Shown here: positions 26,944 to 35,268 of the stretch, piece after piece
How the letters are laid out: each line of letters opens with the position of its first letter
Position numbering within the stretch: position 1 is the first letter of the stretch
Assembly: GCF_030372105.1 (NCBI RefSeq)
Contig: NZ_JAUDBQ010000006.1
Location: 124,001 to 188,000 of the forward strand
Direction: 5' to 3'
From: Cellulomonas cellasea
GTDB lineage: Bacteria; Actinomycetota; Actinomycetes; Actinomycetales; Cellulomonadaceae
DNA length: 64,000 nt
Made by a program: the position numbers and the translations under genes
Notes under the pieces: generated by a model
Databases searched by the model: none
The model's input: only the letters and a program-made list of their open reading frames with translations
Told to the model about the DNA's origin: nothing

Positions 26944-28031
26944 GCGGTGTACGCGTCGAGCGTGCGGTCGGCGCACCTCGCCCAGGTCAGCTCGCTGGCC
27001 CACGCCTGCCGGGCGGTGCGCGCGGCGGCGTCGTCGGGCCCGACGAGGGCGGTGCTCAGCGCGTCGGCGAGCGCCTCGGCGTCATCCGGGGGAGCAGCGA
27101 CCGCATGCGGGCCGGCGACCTCGTGGAGCACGGGCAGATCCGAGATGACGACGGGCCGCCCCGCGGCGAGGGCCTCGAGGACGGGGAGCCCGAACCCCTC
27201 GTCGGTCGATGGCAGGACGAGGGTCCTGCTGCCAGCGACAAGGCTCCTGAGCTCGCTGTCGTCAAGCCATCCGGTCAGGTGGACGCCGGGGCGCCGGGTG
27301 AGCGACTCCTCGCGCCCGGCAGGCCCCGCGAGGACGAGGTCGGGCGTGCCCGGGACGGAGGCGCGCAGGACCGCATGGGCCTCGAGGAGCCGCGGCAGGT
27401 TCTTGCGAGGGTCGAGCGAGCCGACGAACACCACGTAGTCGTCCGGAAGCCCATGCGCGCGCAGCCACCCGGACTCGGCTGGCGGCGCGTCGAACCAGGC
27501 GTCCTCGACGCCGAGCGGCACCGCGACCACCTGGGCATACGGCAAGGAGTAGTGGTCGCGGACGGCCGCCGCGACGACCTCGGTCGGGGTGAGCACCTGG
27601 GCGCCCCGGCCCAGGGCGCGGGGGACGAGCTCGCGGTAGAGGAGGCTCGCCGCGCTGACCGTCTCGGCGTGCAGGGCGTAGGTCAGGTCGTGGATCGTCA
27701 CGACCTCACGGGCGCCTCGAGTCGGGGGCGAGACGAAGTTGGTGCCGTGGAACACGTCGGTGGCGCCGACGAGCAGCTCGATCGGGGGGAACTGCGTGCG
27801 CCGCCAGCACTCCCGCAGCATGCGGGCGGGCACCCGGGGCCCGACCTGCTCAACGCCGCTCGGCAGGCCCGACAGGCGTCCGCCGCGGGCGGTCCAGGTC
27901 GTGACCCGCACGTCGGCGGCCAAGCCTCGCCGGGCGGCGGCGGCCGGAAGCTCCCGCACGAGGTTCTCCACGTACCGCCCGATCCCCGTGCGGGGGCCGA
28001 GCAGCGGGGTCGCGTCGAGCGTGATCAGCAC
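26940..28031 (-). CDS. GT4 family glycosyltransferase
   Basis: Retaining GT-B glycosyltransferase, 363 residues. N-terminal domain: ITLDATPLLGPRTGIGRYVENLVREL. C-terminal donor-binding domain: VVFVGSLDPRKNLPRLLEAH and the E-x7-E motif in PSTDEGFGLPVLEALAAG. First gene of a minus-strand unit with the GT2 gene and perhaps rmlB. It is divergent from the ABC exporter operon, with 205 bp between. The GTG start is supported by the strand that follows it directly; the Shine-Dalgarno is weak. Confidence 0.92.
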
Positions 28032-28172
28032 CGCTGCATGCTCTCATGCGCGGCATGGACGATGATGATCACGAGACCGCGCCACGTCGGCGGTGACGGG
28101 ACCGTGCGCCGCAGTGCGCCGGGCGCCCGTTTTGCCGTAAGTCGGCCGTCCCGTCCGGACAGTCGGCTCGTG

Positions 28173-28178
28173 TATCGT
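28173..28178 (+). promoter_or_regulatory. Possible -10 box of the polysaccharide ABC exporter operon
   Basis: TATCGT lies 58 nt before the permease start in a less GC-rich stretch. An imperfect hairpin (about 28188-28212, ACCGGCCCG / CGGGCCCGGT) follows in the presumed leader. Confidence 0.35.
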
Positions 28179-28236
28179 CTGCGACGCCTACCGGCCCGAT
28201 CAGCGGGCCCGGTCGAAACAAGAACGGAACCCGCTG

Positions 28237-29073
28237 TTGGGCATCTTGACCGACACTCGCGAGGTTTATCAGTCCCGCGAGCTGCTCCATAACTTGACGC
28301 TCCGCGAGCTCCGGGGCAAGTACAAGGGGACGGCCCTTGGCTGGGCATGGTCGTTGATCAACCCCTTGGCCACCACTGCGATCTTCACGATCGTGTTCTC
28401 GACCGTGATGAGGGTCAACCCGCCCGTAGGCGTCAACGGCCTGCACAACTACTCTCTGTTCCTGCTGTGCGGCCTCCTCACCTGGAACTTCATGGCAGGC
28501 GCCTTCCAGACCGGAATGGGCTCGCTGGTCGCCAACGGCAACCTCATCAAGAAGACGTATTTCCCGCGACGGCTCCTGGTCATCTCGAACGTCGCTGCGG
28601 CATTCGTGTCGTATGCCATCGAGATGCTGGTGCTCGTCCTGATCTTCCTGGCGTTCCGCGTCAACGTGCTCCCCTACGTTCCGCTGATCCTGCTGGTCAT
28701 GCTGCTGCTCGGGGTCTTCGCCCTCGCTCTGGCGCTCATGCTGTCGGTCGTCAACGTGTATTTCCGCGACATCGCGCACTTCGTCACGTTGTTCATGCAG
28801 CTGTGGTTCTACGCGACTCCGATCATCTACCCGATCACGCTGATCGAGGACGTCCGCGGCTCCGGGAACTGGGCCGACAGGCTGCATCTCGTCGACATTT
28901 ACCAGTTGAATCCGATGGTGGGCTTCGTCGAGTCGATCCGCGACATGATGTACGCGGGCCATCTGCCCGACTGGCAGCCCATCGCCTACTGTCTAGTGGT
29001 CACAGTCATCCTCCTGTGGATCGGGAACCGAGTCTTTGGACGGATGGAGAAAAGGCTGGCTGAGGAACTGTGA
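28237..29073 (+). CDS. Polysaccharide ABC exporter permease (Wzm/TagG-like)
   Basis: Membrane subunit of an ABC-2 polysaccharide exporter, 278 residues, with six hydrophobic segments. The amphipathic N terminus VYQSRELLHNLTLRELRGKYKGTALGWAWSLINPL is the family signature. HFVTLFMQLWFYATPIIYP lies late in the protein. It would move a lipid-linked polymer across the membrane, powered by the next gene's product. The TTG start is uncertain since no strong Shine-Dalgarno is visible. The ATPase start overlaps its stop (GTGA). Confidence 0.93.
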   Translation: MGILTDTREVYQSRELLHNLTLRELRGKYKGTALGWAWSLINPLATTAIFTIVFSTVMRVNPPVGVNGLHNYSLFLLCGLLTWNFMAGAFQTGMGSLVANGNLIKKTYFPRRLLVISNVAAAFVSYAIEMLVLVLIFLAFRVNVLPYVPLILLVMLLLGVFALALALMLSVVNVYFRDIAHFVTLFMQLWFYATPIIYPITLIEDVRGSGNWADRLHLVDIYQLNPMVGFVESIRDMMYAGHLPDWQPIAYCLVVTVILLWIGNRVFGRMEKRLAEEL

Positions 29074-30278
29074 ACAATCCTGTCATCACCGTTGACAATG
29101 TCGCGAAGCGGTTTCGCATCTATCACGAGCGCAACCAATCGATCAAAGTCGCCCTCATGCGCGGCCGGCGCGCGAAGTTCGACGAGTTCTGGGCGTTGCA
29201 GGACATCGACCTGGAGATTCCCGAGGGCAAGACCTTCGGCCTCGTGGGACACAACGGCTCGGGCAAGAGCACGCTGCTGAAGTGCCTGGCGCGGATCCTC
29301 GTGCCCGACCGCGGGGACATCTCCGTCCGGGGCAAGGTCTCGGCACTGCTCGAACTGGGCGCGGGGTTCCACCCTGAGCTGTCGGGCCGCGACAACGTGT
29401 ACCTCAACGGCTCGATCCTGGGCCTGACGAAGGCGGAGATCGACCGGAAGTTCGACGACATCGTCGACTTCGCCGGCCTCTCGGCGTTCATCGACACCCC
29501 GGTCAAGAACTACTCGTCGGGCATGTACGTGCGCCTGGGCTTCTCCGTCGCTATCAACGTCGACCCGGACATCCTCATGGTGGACGAGGTGCTGGCCGTC
29601 GGTGACGAGGAGTTCCAGCGCCGCAGCATGGAGAAGTTCAAGGAGTTCAAGGACGACGGGCGCACGATCGTCGTCGTCAGCCACGCGCTGGGCACCATGC
29701 GCGACATGTGCGACGAGGTGGCGTGGCTCGACCACGGGCGCCTGCAGTCGGTCGGCAAGCCCGGCGACGTCGTCGACGACTACATCGAGACCTCGCACAC
29801 CGACCGCGACGAGGAGGCCGCCAAGGAGGGCCGCCTGCGTCACGGTTCGGGGGAGATCAGGCTGGAGGACGTCGAGCTCCTCGTCGACGGCGTGCCGACC
29901 ACGACGGTGCGCACCGGCGACGACGTCACCTTCCGGCTGCGGTATGAGGCGTCGAGTGACGTCGACGACGCCGTCTTCGGCCTGGCCATCGCCACACTGT
30001 CCGGCCAGAACGTCACCGGTCCCAACACAAAGGACGGCGGTCTGCGGATCGACGTGCGGCGCGGGGCCGGTCAAGTGGATCTGCGCGTTCCCCGCATCAT
30101 GCTGCTGGCGGGGACCTATGACGTGACGGTCGCGTCCACCGACTCGACGCTCACACACACCTTCGACCACCAGAAGAACCTCTTCCGGTTCGATGTGCTT
30201 GCAGGGCAGCCGACCGACCGGTTCGGCATCGTGAGTCTTGGGGGGACCTGGCAGAGCAACGGAGTGCAACATGGCTGA
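29070..30278 (+). CDS. Polysaccharide ABC exporter ATPase with Wzt-type C-terminal domain
   Basis: ATPase of the exporter, 402 residues. The ATPase domain (about 1-245) has Walker A GHNGSGKS, the variant signature YSSGMYVRLGFSVAI and Walker B ILMVDEVLAVGDEEF, all typical of Wzt/TagH. A beta-rich C-terminal domain (about 265-402; IRLEDVELLVDG, DVTFRLRYEASSDVDDAVFGLAI, DVTVASTDST) matches the Wzt substrate-recognition domain in length and position. In E. coli O9a that domain binds the capped chain end. Downstream is a methyltransferase with a coiled coil, which fits capping-dependent export. Confidence 0.94.
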   Translation: MNNPVITVDNVAKRFRIYHERNQSIKVALMRGRRAKFDEFWALQDIDLEIPEGKTFGLVGHNGSGKSTLLKCLARILVPDRGDISVRGKVSALLELGAGFHPELSGRDNVYLNGSILGLTKAEIDRKFDDIVDFAGLSAFIDTPVKNYSSGMYVRLGFSVAINVDPDILMVDEVLAVGDEEFQRRSMEKFKEFKDDGRTIVVVSHALGTMRDMCDEVAWLDHGRLQSVGKPGDVVDDYIETSHTDRDEEAAKEGRLRHGSGEIRLEDVELLVDGVPTTTVRTGDDVTFRLRYEASSDVDDAVFGLAIATLSGQNVTGPNTKDGGLRIDVRRGAGQVDLRVPRIMLLAGTYDVTVASTDSTLTHTFDHQKNLFRFDVLAGQPTDRFGIVSLGGTWQSNGVQHG

Positions 30279-31317
30279 GCCGACGTACCGAGCCCCCGAG
30301 GCGCTTGAGCTGCCTTTCGACCAGTACCAGCGGTACGCCACGGCGGCGCGCGCCGTCGAGGGCCTCGGCGGCTGGTCCGGCCGTCGTGTGCTTGACGTCG
30401 GCGGCGCGCCGGGCTTCCTGGAGCTGTTCTTCGACGACGCCCAGGTGGCGGTCATCGACCGGTTCGGCACGCACGGGGGCAACTTCGTCGTCGCCGACGG
30501 CGCGCATCTGCCGTTCGACGACGACGCCTTCGACATCGTCATCTCACTGGACACCCTCGAGCACATCCCCGCGGAGTTCCGTGCGGCGTTCCTGTCCGAG
30601 TGCCGCCGCGTCGCCCAGGACTTCGTCGTCCTGAGCGCGCCGCATGACACCGAGGGCGTCGCCCTCGCCGAGAACGCGTTGCAAGCGTTCGTGACGGCAC
30701 GGTTCGGCGAGGTGTTCGGCACGCTGCAGGAGCACATCGACAACGGGCTGCCGAAGATCGAGGACACGCTCACGGCACTCAGCGGCGACGGCTGGAACGC
30801 CGTCCGCCTCCCCAGCGGCTACCTGCCCCGGTGGCTGCTGGGCATGGTGTTCCACCACGAGCTCCTCGCGTCAGGCCTGCCCGCGCTGCCCGAGCTGCAC
30901 CGGTTCTACAACGAGCGCCAGTCGCTCAACGACAACGCCGACCCGTCCTACCGCCAGGTGGTCGTGGCGTCCGGCCGCCGTGGCCTCGACGAGCTCGAGG
31001 CGCTCATCGACTCCCTGCGCAGCCCGGCCACGTCGCCCGACTCGGATGCGACGCTGGCAGCGATCGCGGGCACGGTGCTGAGCGCGCGGCTGTCCGGGAC
31101 CGGGCAGATCGCCGATCTGCAGAACAAGGTCTCCCGGCTTGAGGCGGAGCTCGCGGGAGCACGATCCGAGACGCATAACCGGGACATCGAGCTGGCGCAG
31201 CTCCGCGCGCAGCTGGTGGTCGCACAGGGGAAGGCGGAAGCCAGCAGGTACAGCCTGGAGCGGGTCGCGAGCGCGGCTGCGCGGCGGCTCCGTAGGCCGG
31301 ATGGGGGACAGCAGTGA
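30271..31317 (+). CDS. SAM-dependent methyltransferase with C-terminal coiled coil
   Basis: 348 residues. The class I methyltransferase domain (about 30-165) shows RRVLDVGGAPGFLELFF (SAM-binding Gly motif), VVADGAHLPFDDDAFDIVISLDTLEHIP and a late LSAPHDTEG strand. Residues about 270-325 (IADLQNKVSRLEAELAGARS and following) read as a coiled coil. Next to a Wzm/Wzt exporter this recalls WbdD, whose methyltransferase caps O-antigen and whose coiled coil sets length; no kinase domain is seen here. The ATG has GGAG 6 nt upstream and overlaps the ATPase gene by 8 nt. Confidence 0.88.
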   Translation: MAEPTYRAPEALELPFDQYQRYATAARAVEGLGGWSGRRVLDVGGAPGFLELFFDDAQVAVIDRFGTHGGNFVVADGAHLPFDDDAFDIVISLDTLEHIPAEFRAAFLSECRRVAQDFVVLSAPHDTEGVALAENALQAFVTARFGEVFGTLQEHIDNGLPKIEDTLTALSGDGWNAVRLPSGYLPRWLLGMVFHHELLASGLPALPELHRFYNERQSLNDNADPSYRQVVVASGRRGLDELEALIDSLRSPATSPDSDATLAAIAGTVLSARLSGTGQIADLQNKVSRLEAELAGARSETHNRDIELAQLRAQLVVAQGKAEASRYSLERVASAAARRLRRPDGGQQ

Positions 31318-31337
31318 TCGATGGGGGACAGCAGTGA
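31301..31337 (+). repeat. 20-bp-period tandem duplication at a stop/start junction
   Basis: ATGGGGGACAGCAGTGA occurs at 31301 and again 20 bp later at 31321. Copy one supplies the methyltransferase stop; copy two supplies the Shine-Dalgarno-like GGGGA and the GTG start of the next gene. Confidence 0.85.
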
Positions 31338-33829
31338 GCAAGGACATGGCAATGGGCACGGTTTCAGTCATCGTTGTGAACTACCGCGGTGCTGAGGACA
31401 CCATCGCGTGCCTCAAGGCGTTCGCGGGCATCGACTGGCCTGCGGACAAGCTCGAGCTCGTCGTTGTCGACAACGCGAGCGGCGGCTCGGACGTCAAGCA
31501 GATCAAGCAGGCCGTCCCGCACGCGCGGGTGATCGAGTCGAAGAAGAACCTCGGCTTCGCCGGCGGCTGCAACCTGGGCGTGGAGAAGGCGAGCGGCGAG
31601 TACGTCGCCTTCATCAACAACGACGCCCGCCCAGACCGTGCCTTCCTCTCGGCCGCGATCCCCGAACTCGAGGCCAACCTCGACGTCGGCGCCGTCGCCA
31701 CGAAGGTCCTCGACTGGGAGGGCAAGACGATCGACTTCGTCGCCGCCGGGATGTCCTGGTACGGCCAGGCGTTCAAGCTGGGCGTCGGCGAGGCGCCGGG
31801 CGAGGGGCCGGAGAGCCGACGGGACATCCTGTTCGGCACGGGCTCCTCGCTCATCCTCCGCAAGGACGTCTTCGAGAAGGTCGGCGGCTTCGACGACGAC
31901 TACTTCATGTTCTTCGAGGACGTCGACCTCGGCTGGCGCCTGTGGGTGCTCGGCTACCGGGTGCGCTACGTGCCGCAGTCGATCTCGTACCACCGCCACC
32001 ACGCCTCCATGTCGTCGATCGGCAGCTGGCGGGAGAAGTACCTGCTCGAGCGCAACGCGCTCTACACGATCTACAAGAACTACGGCGAGGAGAATCTCTC
32101 GCGGTTCCTGCCCGGCGCCATCGCGCTGGCCATCCGCCGCGGGGTGGTGCTCGGAGGCGACGACCCGACCGCGCTCGACCTGGCCCACGGCCACGACCCG
32201 TCCGAGGGCCCCACCGCCGAGGTGTCGCGCACCGTGCTCGCATCCACCTACGCGGTCGACGAGTTCGTGCGCAACCTCCCGGCAATGCGCGCCAAGCGAG
32301 ACGTGCTGCAGGCCGCCCGCCGCCGCACCGACTCAGAGATCGTGCGCCTCTTCGGCGAGCCGATGCGCCCCAACATCCCCAACGCGGGCTTCGTGGACGC
32401 CTATCAGGCGGTCGTGGACGCATTCGACGTCGCCACCCCCTTCGGCGGTCGTCGTCGCATCCTGGTCGCCACGGGCGACACCGTCTCGAAGCGCATGGCC
32501 GGACCCGCCATCCGGGCGTGGCAGATCGCGAGCGCGCTCTCCAAGGAGCACGACGTCCAGCTCGTCACCACCGGCACCTGCGACCTGACGAGCGCCGACT
32601 TCCCGATCAAGCACGTCAACGGCCGCGATCTCGTCCAGCTGGAGAAGTGGGCGGACGTGATCGTGTTCCAGGGCTTCCTGATGCACGAGCACCCGGTGCT
32701 CAAGAACAGCGACAAGATCGTCGTCGTCGACATCTACGACCCGTTCCACCTCGAGCAGCTCGAGCAGGCGCGCGACCTGGGAGAGAAGGCCCGCCGCGAG
32801 GTCGTGCGGTCCTCGACGGCCGTGCTCAACGAGCAGATCCTGCGCGGCGACTTCTTCATGTGCGCGGCCGAGAAGCAGCGCGACTTCTGGCTCGGCCAGA
32901 TGGCGGCGCTCGGACGGGTCAACCCGGCTGTCTATGACGAGGACGAGACGCTGAACTCGCTCATCAGCATCGTCCCGTTCGGTGTGGGCGATGAGCCACC
33001 TGTGGCCACGAGGCCGATGGTCAAGGGCGTCATCCCCGGCATCGGCAAGGACGACAAGGTCATCCTCTGGGGCGGCGGGATCTACAACTGGTTCGACCCG
33101 CTGACGCTCATCCGCGCGATCGACGTCGTCAAGGAGACGGTGCCGGAGGTCCGGCTCCTGTTCATGGGGGTCAAGCACCCGAACCCTGCCGTGCCGGAGA
33201 TGCGGATGGCGGTCCAGGCCAAGGACCTCGCCCGCGAGCTGGGACTGCTCGGGACGCATGTCATTTTCAACCACGAGTGGGTGGCGTACGAGGAGCGGCA
33301 GAACTTCCTCCTCGAATCGGACATCGGTGTGAGCACGCACCTCGACCATGTCGAGACGGCGTTCTCCTTCCGCACGCGGATCCTCGACTACCTGTGGGCG
33401 TCATTGCCCATCGTCTGCACCGACGGGGACTCGCTGGCGGCCCTCGTGTCCTCGCGCAACCTGGGGCGTGTCGTCCCCGCCGGTGACGTCGACGCCCTTG
33501 CCGAGTCCCTGACCGAGGTGCTCACCAAGCCGGAGCTCGCCGCGGAAATTCGGGCGAACATCGAGGACGTGGCTCCGGAGTACCGCTGGAGCGAGGCGCT
33601 CCGCCCGCTGGTCGAGTTCTGCCGCAATCCGCGGCGGGCGCCCGACCTCGTCGACCCCGAGTCGGCGAAGGCCCTCGGAACCCCGGTCTCGGTGGTGCCC
33701 CCGCGGTGGGGCGGGCTGCGCGGGGACGCCGCGCTCGTGCGGGAGTACTTGCAGGACGGCGGAGTGGTCAACGTCGTGAGCAAGGCGGGCGGCCGGGTCA
33801 AGCGCCTGGTGCTTCCGCCGCGGGCGTGA
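31334..33829 (+). CDS. Two-domain glycosyltransferase (GT2 + GT4/GT1)
   Basis: 831 residues, two complete glycosyltransferases in one chain. N-terminal GT2 (about 10-290): VSVIVVNYRGAEDTIACL, LVVVDNASGGSDV, NLGFAGGCNLGV, AFINNDARP and FMFFEDVDLGWRLWVLG. C-terminal GT-B part (about 370-790): ILVATGDTVSKRMAGPAIRAWQIA, VILWGGGIYNWFDPLTLIRAI and ILDYLWASLPIVCTDGDSLA. It likely adds two successive sugars to the polymer exported by the operon. The GTG at 31334 has GGGGA 6 nt upstream; the frame above it is non-coding sequence overlapping the methyltransferase gene. Last gene of the operon. Confidence 0.92.
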   Translation: MSKDMAMGTVSVIVVNYRGAEDTIACLKAFAGIDWPADKLELVVVDNASGGSDVKQIKQAVPHARVIESKKNLGFAGGCNLGVEKASGEYVAFINNDARPDRAFLSAAIPELEANLDVGAVATKVLDWEGKTIDFVAAGMSWYGQAFKLGVGEAPGEGPESRRDILFGTGSSLILRKDVFEKVGGFDDDYFMFFEDVDLGWRLWVLGYRVRYVPQSISYHRHHASMSSIGSWREKYLLERNALYTIYKNYGEENLSRFLPGAIALAIRRGVVLGGDDPTALDLAHGHDPSEGPTAEVSRTVLASTYAVDEFVRNLPAMRAKRDVLQAARRRTDSEIVRLFGEPMRPNIPNAGFVDAYQAVVDAFDVATPFGGRRRILVATGDTVSKRMAGPAIRAWQIASALSKEHDVQLVTTGTCDLTSADFPIKHVNGRDLVQLEKWADVIVFQGFLMHEHPVLKNSDKIVVVDIYDPFHLEQLEQARDLGEKARREVVRSSTAVLNEQILRGDFFMCAAEKQRDFWLGQMAALGRVNPAVYDEDETLNSLISIVPFGVGDEPPVATRPMVKGVIPGIGKDDKVILWGGGIYNWFDPLTLIRAIDVVKETVPEVRLLFMGVKHPNPAVPEMRMAVQAKDLARELGLLGTHVIFNHEWVAYEERQNFLLESDIGVSTHLDHVETAFSFRTRILDYLWASLPIVCTDGDSLAALVSSRNLGRVVPAGDVDALAESLTEVLTKPELAAEIRANIEDVAPEYRWSEALRPLVEFCRNPRRAPDLVDPESAKALGTPVSVVPPRWGGLRGDAALVREYLQDGGVVNVVSKAGGRVKRLVLPPRA

Positions 33830-33851
33830 CAACCCGCTCGTAGATCGAGAT

Positions 33852-33885
33852 CGAGGCCCTGACCGGGAATCCGGTCAGGGCCTCG
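33852..33885. terminator. 15-bp terminator hairpin after exporter operon
   Basis: CGAGGCCCTGACCGG and its exact complement flank the loop GAAT. It lies between convergent genes (stops at 33829 and 33933) and may serve both. Confidence 0.8.
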
Positions 33886-33932
33886 TGTCGTGGTGGCGGC
33901 GGGCTCCCGCGGGACCCGCCTGGCTCAGGGGC

Positions 33933-34331
33933 TCAGGACAGCCGTGAGCCGCTGCTGTCGTCCTCGTGGGCGGCGGTCGACGGCAGGGTGTCCGAGCGGA
34001 CATCCTCCACGTCGAGCCGGAGGAGCGCGACCTCCTCGGCAAGCGTCCGCACCTCCTCCTCCAGCGTCGACAGCTCCACGCTGTACTGCACGGAGATGAG
34101 CAGCAGCACGAGCATGGCGGCGAAGAAGAGCAGGTTGACCGGCGCCTCGAAGCCGAGCTGCGAGGCCGTCCAGGTGAGCAGGCTCGGCACGAGGCCGACG
34201 ACGCCGGTGATGATGGCGATGACGATCCAGATCGCCGCGTACTTCTCCCTGATGCGCCGACTGCGCATCAGGAGCAGGATCACGAAGAGCGTGACGCCGG
34301 CAAGCGCCAGCGATGCGATGTACCCGGTCAT
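33933..34331 (-). CDS. DUF2304 family membrane protein
   Basis: 132 residues with three hydrophobic segments: the N-terminal SLALAGVTLFVILLLM, then IWIVIAIITGVVGLVPSLLTW and LLFFAAMLVLLLISVQYS. A charged amphipathic stretch (LSTLEEEVRTLAEEVALLRLDVEDV) follows and reads as a short coiled coil. The family is known for occurring beside membrane-associated GT2 genes; its reaction is unknown. The ATG overlaps the stop of the GT2 gene upstream (ATGA), so the two are translationally coupled and probably form a complex. Confidence 0.88.
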   Translation of the reverse strand: MTGYIASLALAGVTLFVILLLMRSRRIREKYAAIWIVIAIITGVVGLVPSLLTWTASQLGFEAPVNLLFFAAMLVLLLISVQYSVELSTLEEEVRTLAEEVALLRLDVEDVRSDTLPSTAAHEDDSSGSRLS

Positions 34332-35071
34332 GCGTCCTCCGCCAGACGGGCGCCTGTGGCCGGACGGCTCAGGGCGATGAGAAGTGCGAGCACAGCCCGC
34401 AGGAGGAACAGGCTCGCGCGCACCGGGTTGTGGGAGGGGCTCCCGCCCGCCCGGGCGCGCATCTCCACCGGGATCTGGCGGACGCGGAGCTTCGCGCGGG
34501 CCGCGATGACCAGTGACTCGATGGTGTCCCCGAGATACTCCGCGGGATAGCTCGGCGCGAAGAGCGCGATCGCCCGGGGGCCAGCGGCCTTGAACCCCGA
34601 GGTGCTGTCGGTGAGCTGGGTGCCGGTGACCCGGGAGAGCACCCACGACAGGCCGCGCATGGCCCACCGGCGGGGCCCACGGGCTGTGTAGTTCCCCCGA
34701 CCGGCGAACCGGGCCCCGATGACCAGGTCGGCGTCCTCCTGTGTGAGGAGGTCCACCAGCCGGGGCACGTCGCGCGGGTCGTGCTGTCCGTCGGCGTCCA
34801 GCTGGACGACCACGTCGTAGCCGTGGCGTTGCGCGTACTTGAAACCGGCGCGCATCGCGCCGCCCACCCCCAGGTTGATGGGAAGGTCGAGGACGGGGAC
34901 GCCGCAGCGTCGCGCGACCTCGGAGGTGCGGTCCGTCGAGCCGTCGTTGACGACGAGGATGTCCACATTCGCGACCGTCTCGTCGACCTCGGCCAGCACG
35001 CCCGGGAGAGCGTCCTGCTCATTCCATGCGGGGATGACGACGAGGACACGGCGTGGGAGCGGGACAGTCAC
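34328..35071 (-). CDS. GT2 polyprenyl-phosphate sugar synthase-like protein
   Basis: 247 residues, similar in layout to dolichol-phosphate mannose synthases: RVLVVIPAWNEQDALPGVL, ILVVNDGSTDRTSEV, NLGVGGAMRAGFKYA, VVQLDADGQHDP (DAD metal motif) and LTDSTSGFKAAG. It has no long C-terminal membrane domain, which the coupled DUF2304 protein may supply. The GTG at 35071 is preferred over the ATG two codons earlier, because the -10 box TACCCT abuts that ATG while the GTG lies 6 nt downstream of it. Probably loads a sugar onto undecaprenyl phosphate. Confidence 0.9.
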   Translation of the reverse strand: MTVPLPRRVLVVIPAWNEQDALPGVLAEVDETVANVDILVVNDGSTDRTSEVARRCGVPVLDLPINLGVGGAMRAGFKYAQRHGYDVVVQLDADGQHDPRDVPRLVDLLTQEDADLVIGARFAGRGNYTARGPRRWAMRGLSWVLSRVTGTQLTDSTSGFKAAGPRAIALFAPSYPAEYLGDTIESLVIAARAKLRVRQIPVEMRARAGGSPSHNPVRASLFLLRAVLALLIALSRPATGARLAEDA

Positions 35072-35077
35072 GCCCAT

Positions 35078-35083
35078 AGGGTA
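35078..35083 (-). promoter_or_regulatory. -10 box for leaderless GT2-DUF2304 operon
   Basis: TACCCT on the minus strand, 6 nt before the GTG chosen as start. It decides between the two possible start codons. Confidence 0.5.
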
Positions 35084-35268
35084 CCGGCGCCCCCGTGACG
35101 CGATTCTCGGCGGCGTTCACGCAGGTGTGGGGCGCCGGCGGCACGGACGATTCGCAGCCCTTCCCACCCAACCCGCTAGAATCGGCCCGCTCGTCGGGCG
35201 ACGGGTCGCAGGACCTTGCGGGGTGCCGGATCCAGCCGGCGGCGCGGCGCTAGAGGATTGAGGTTGCG

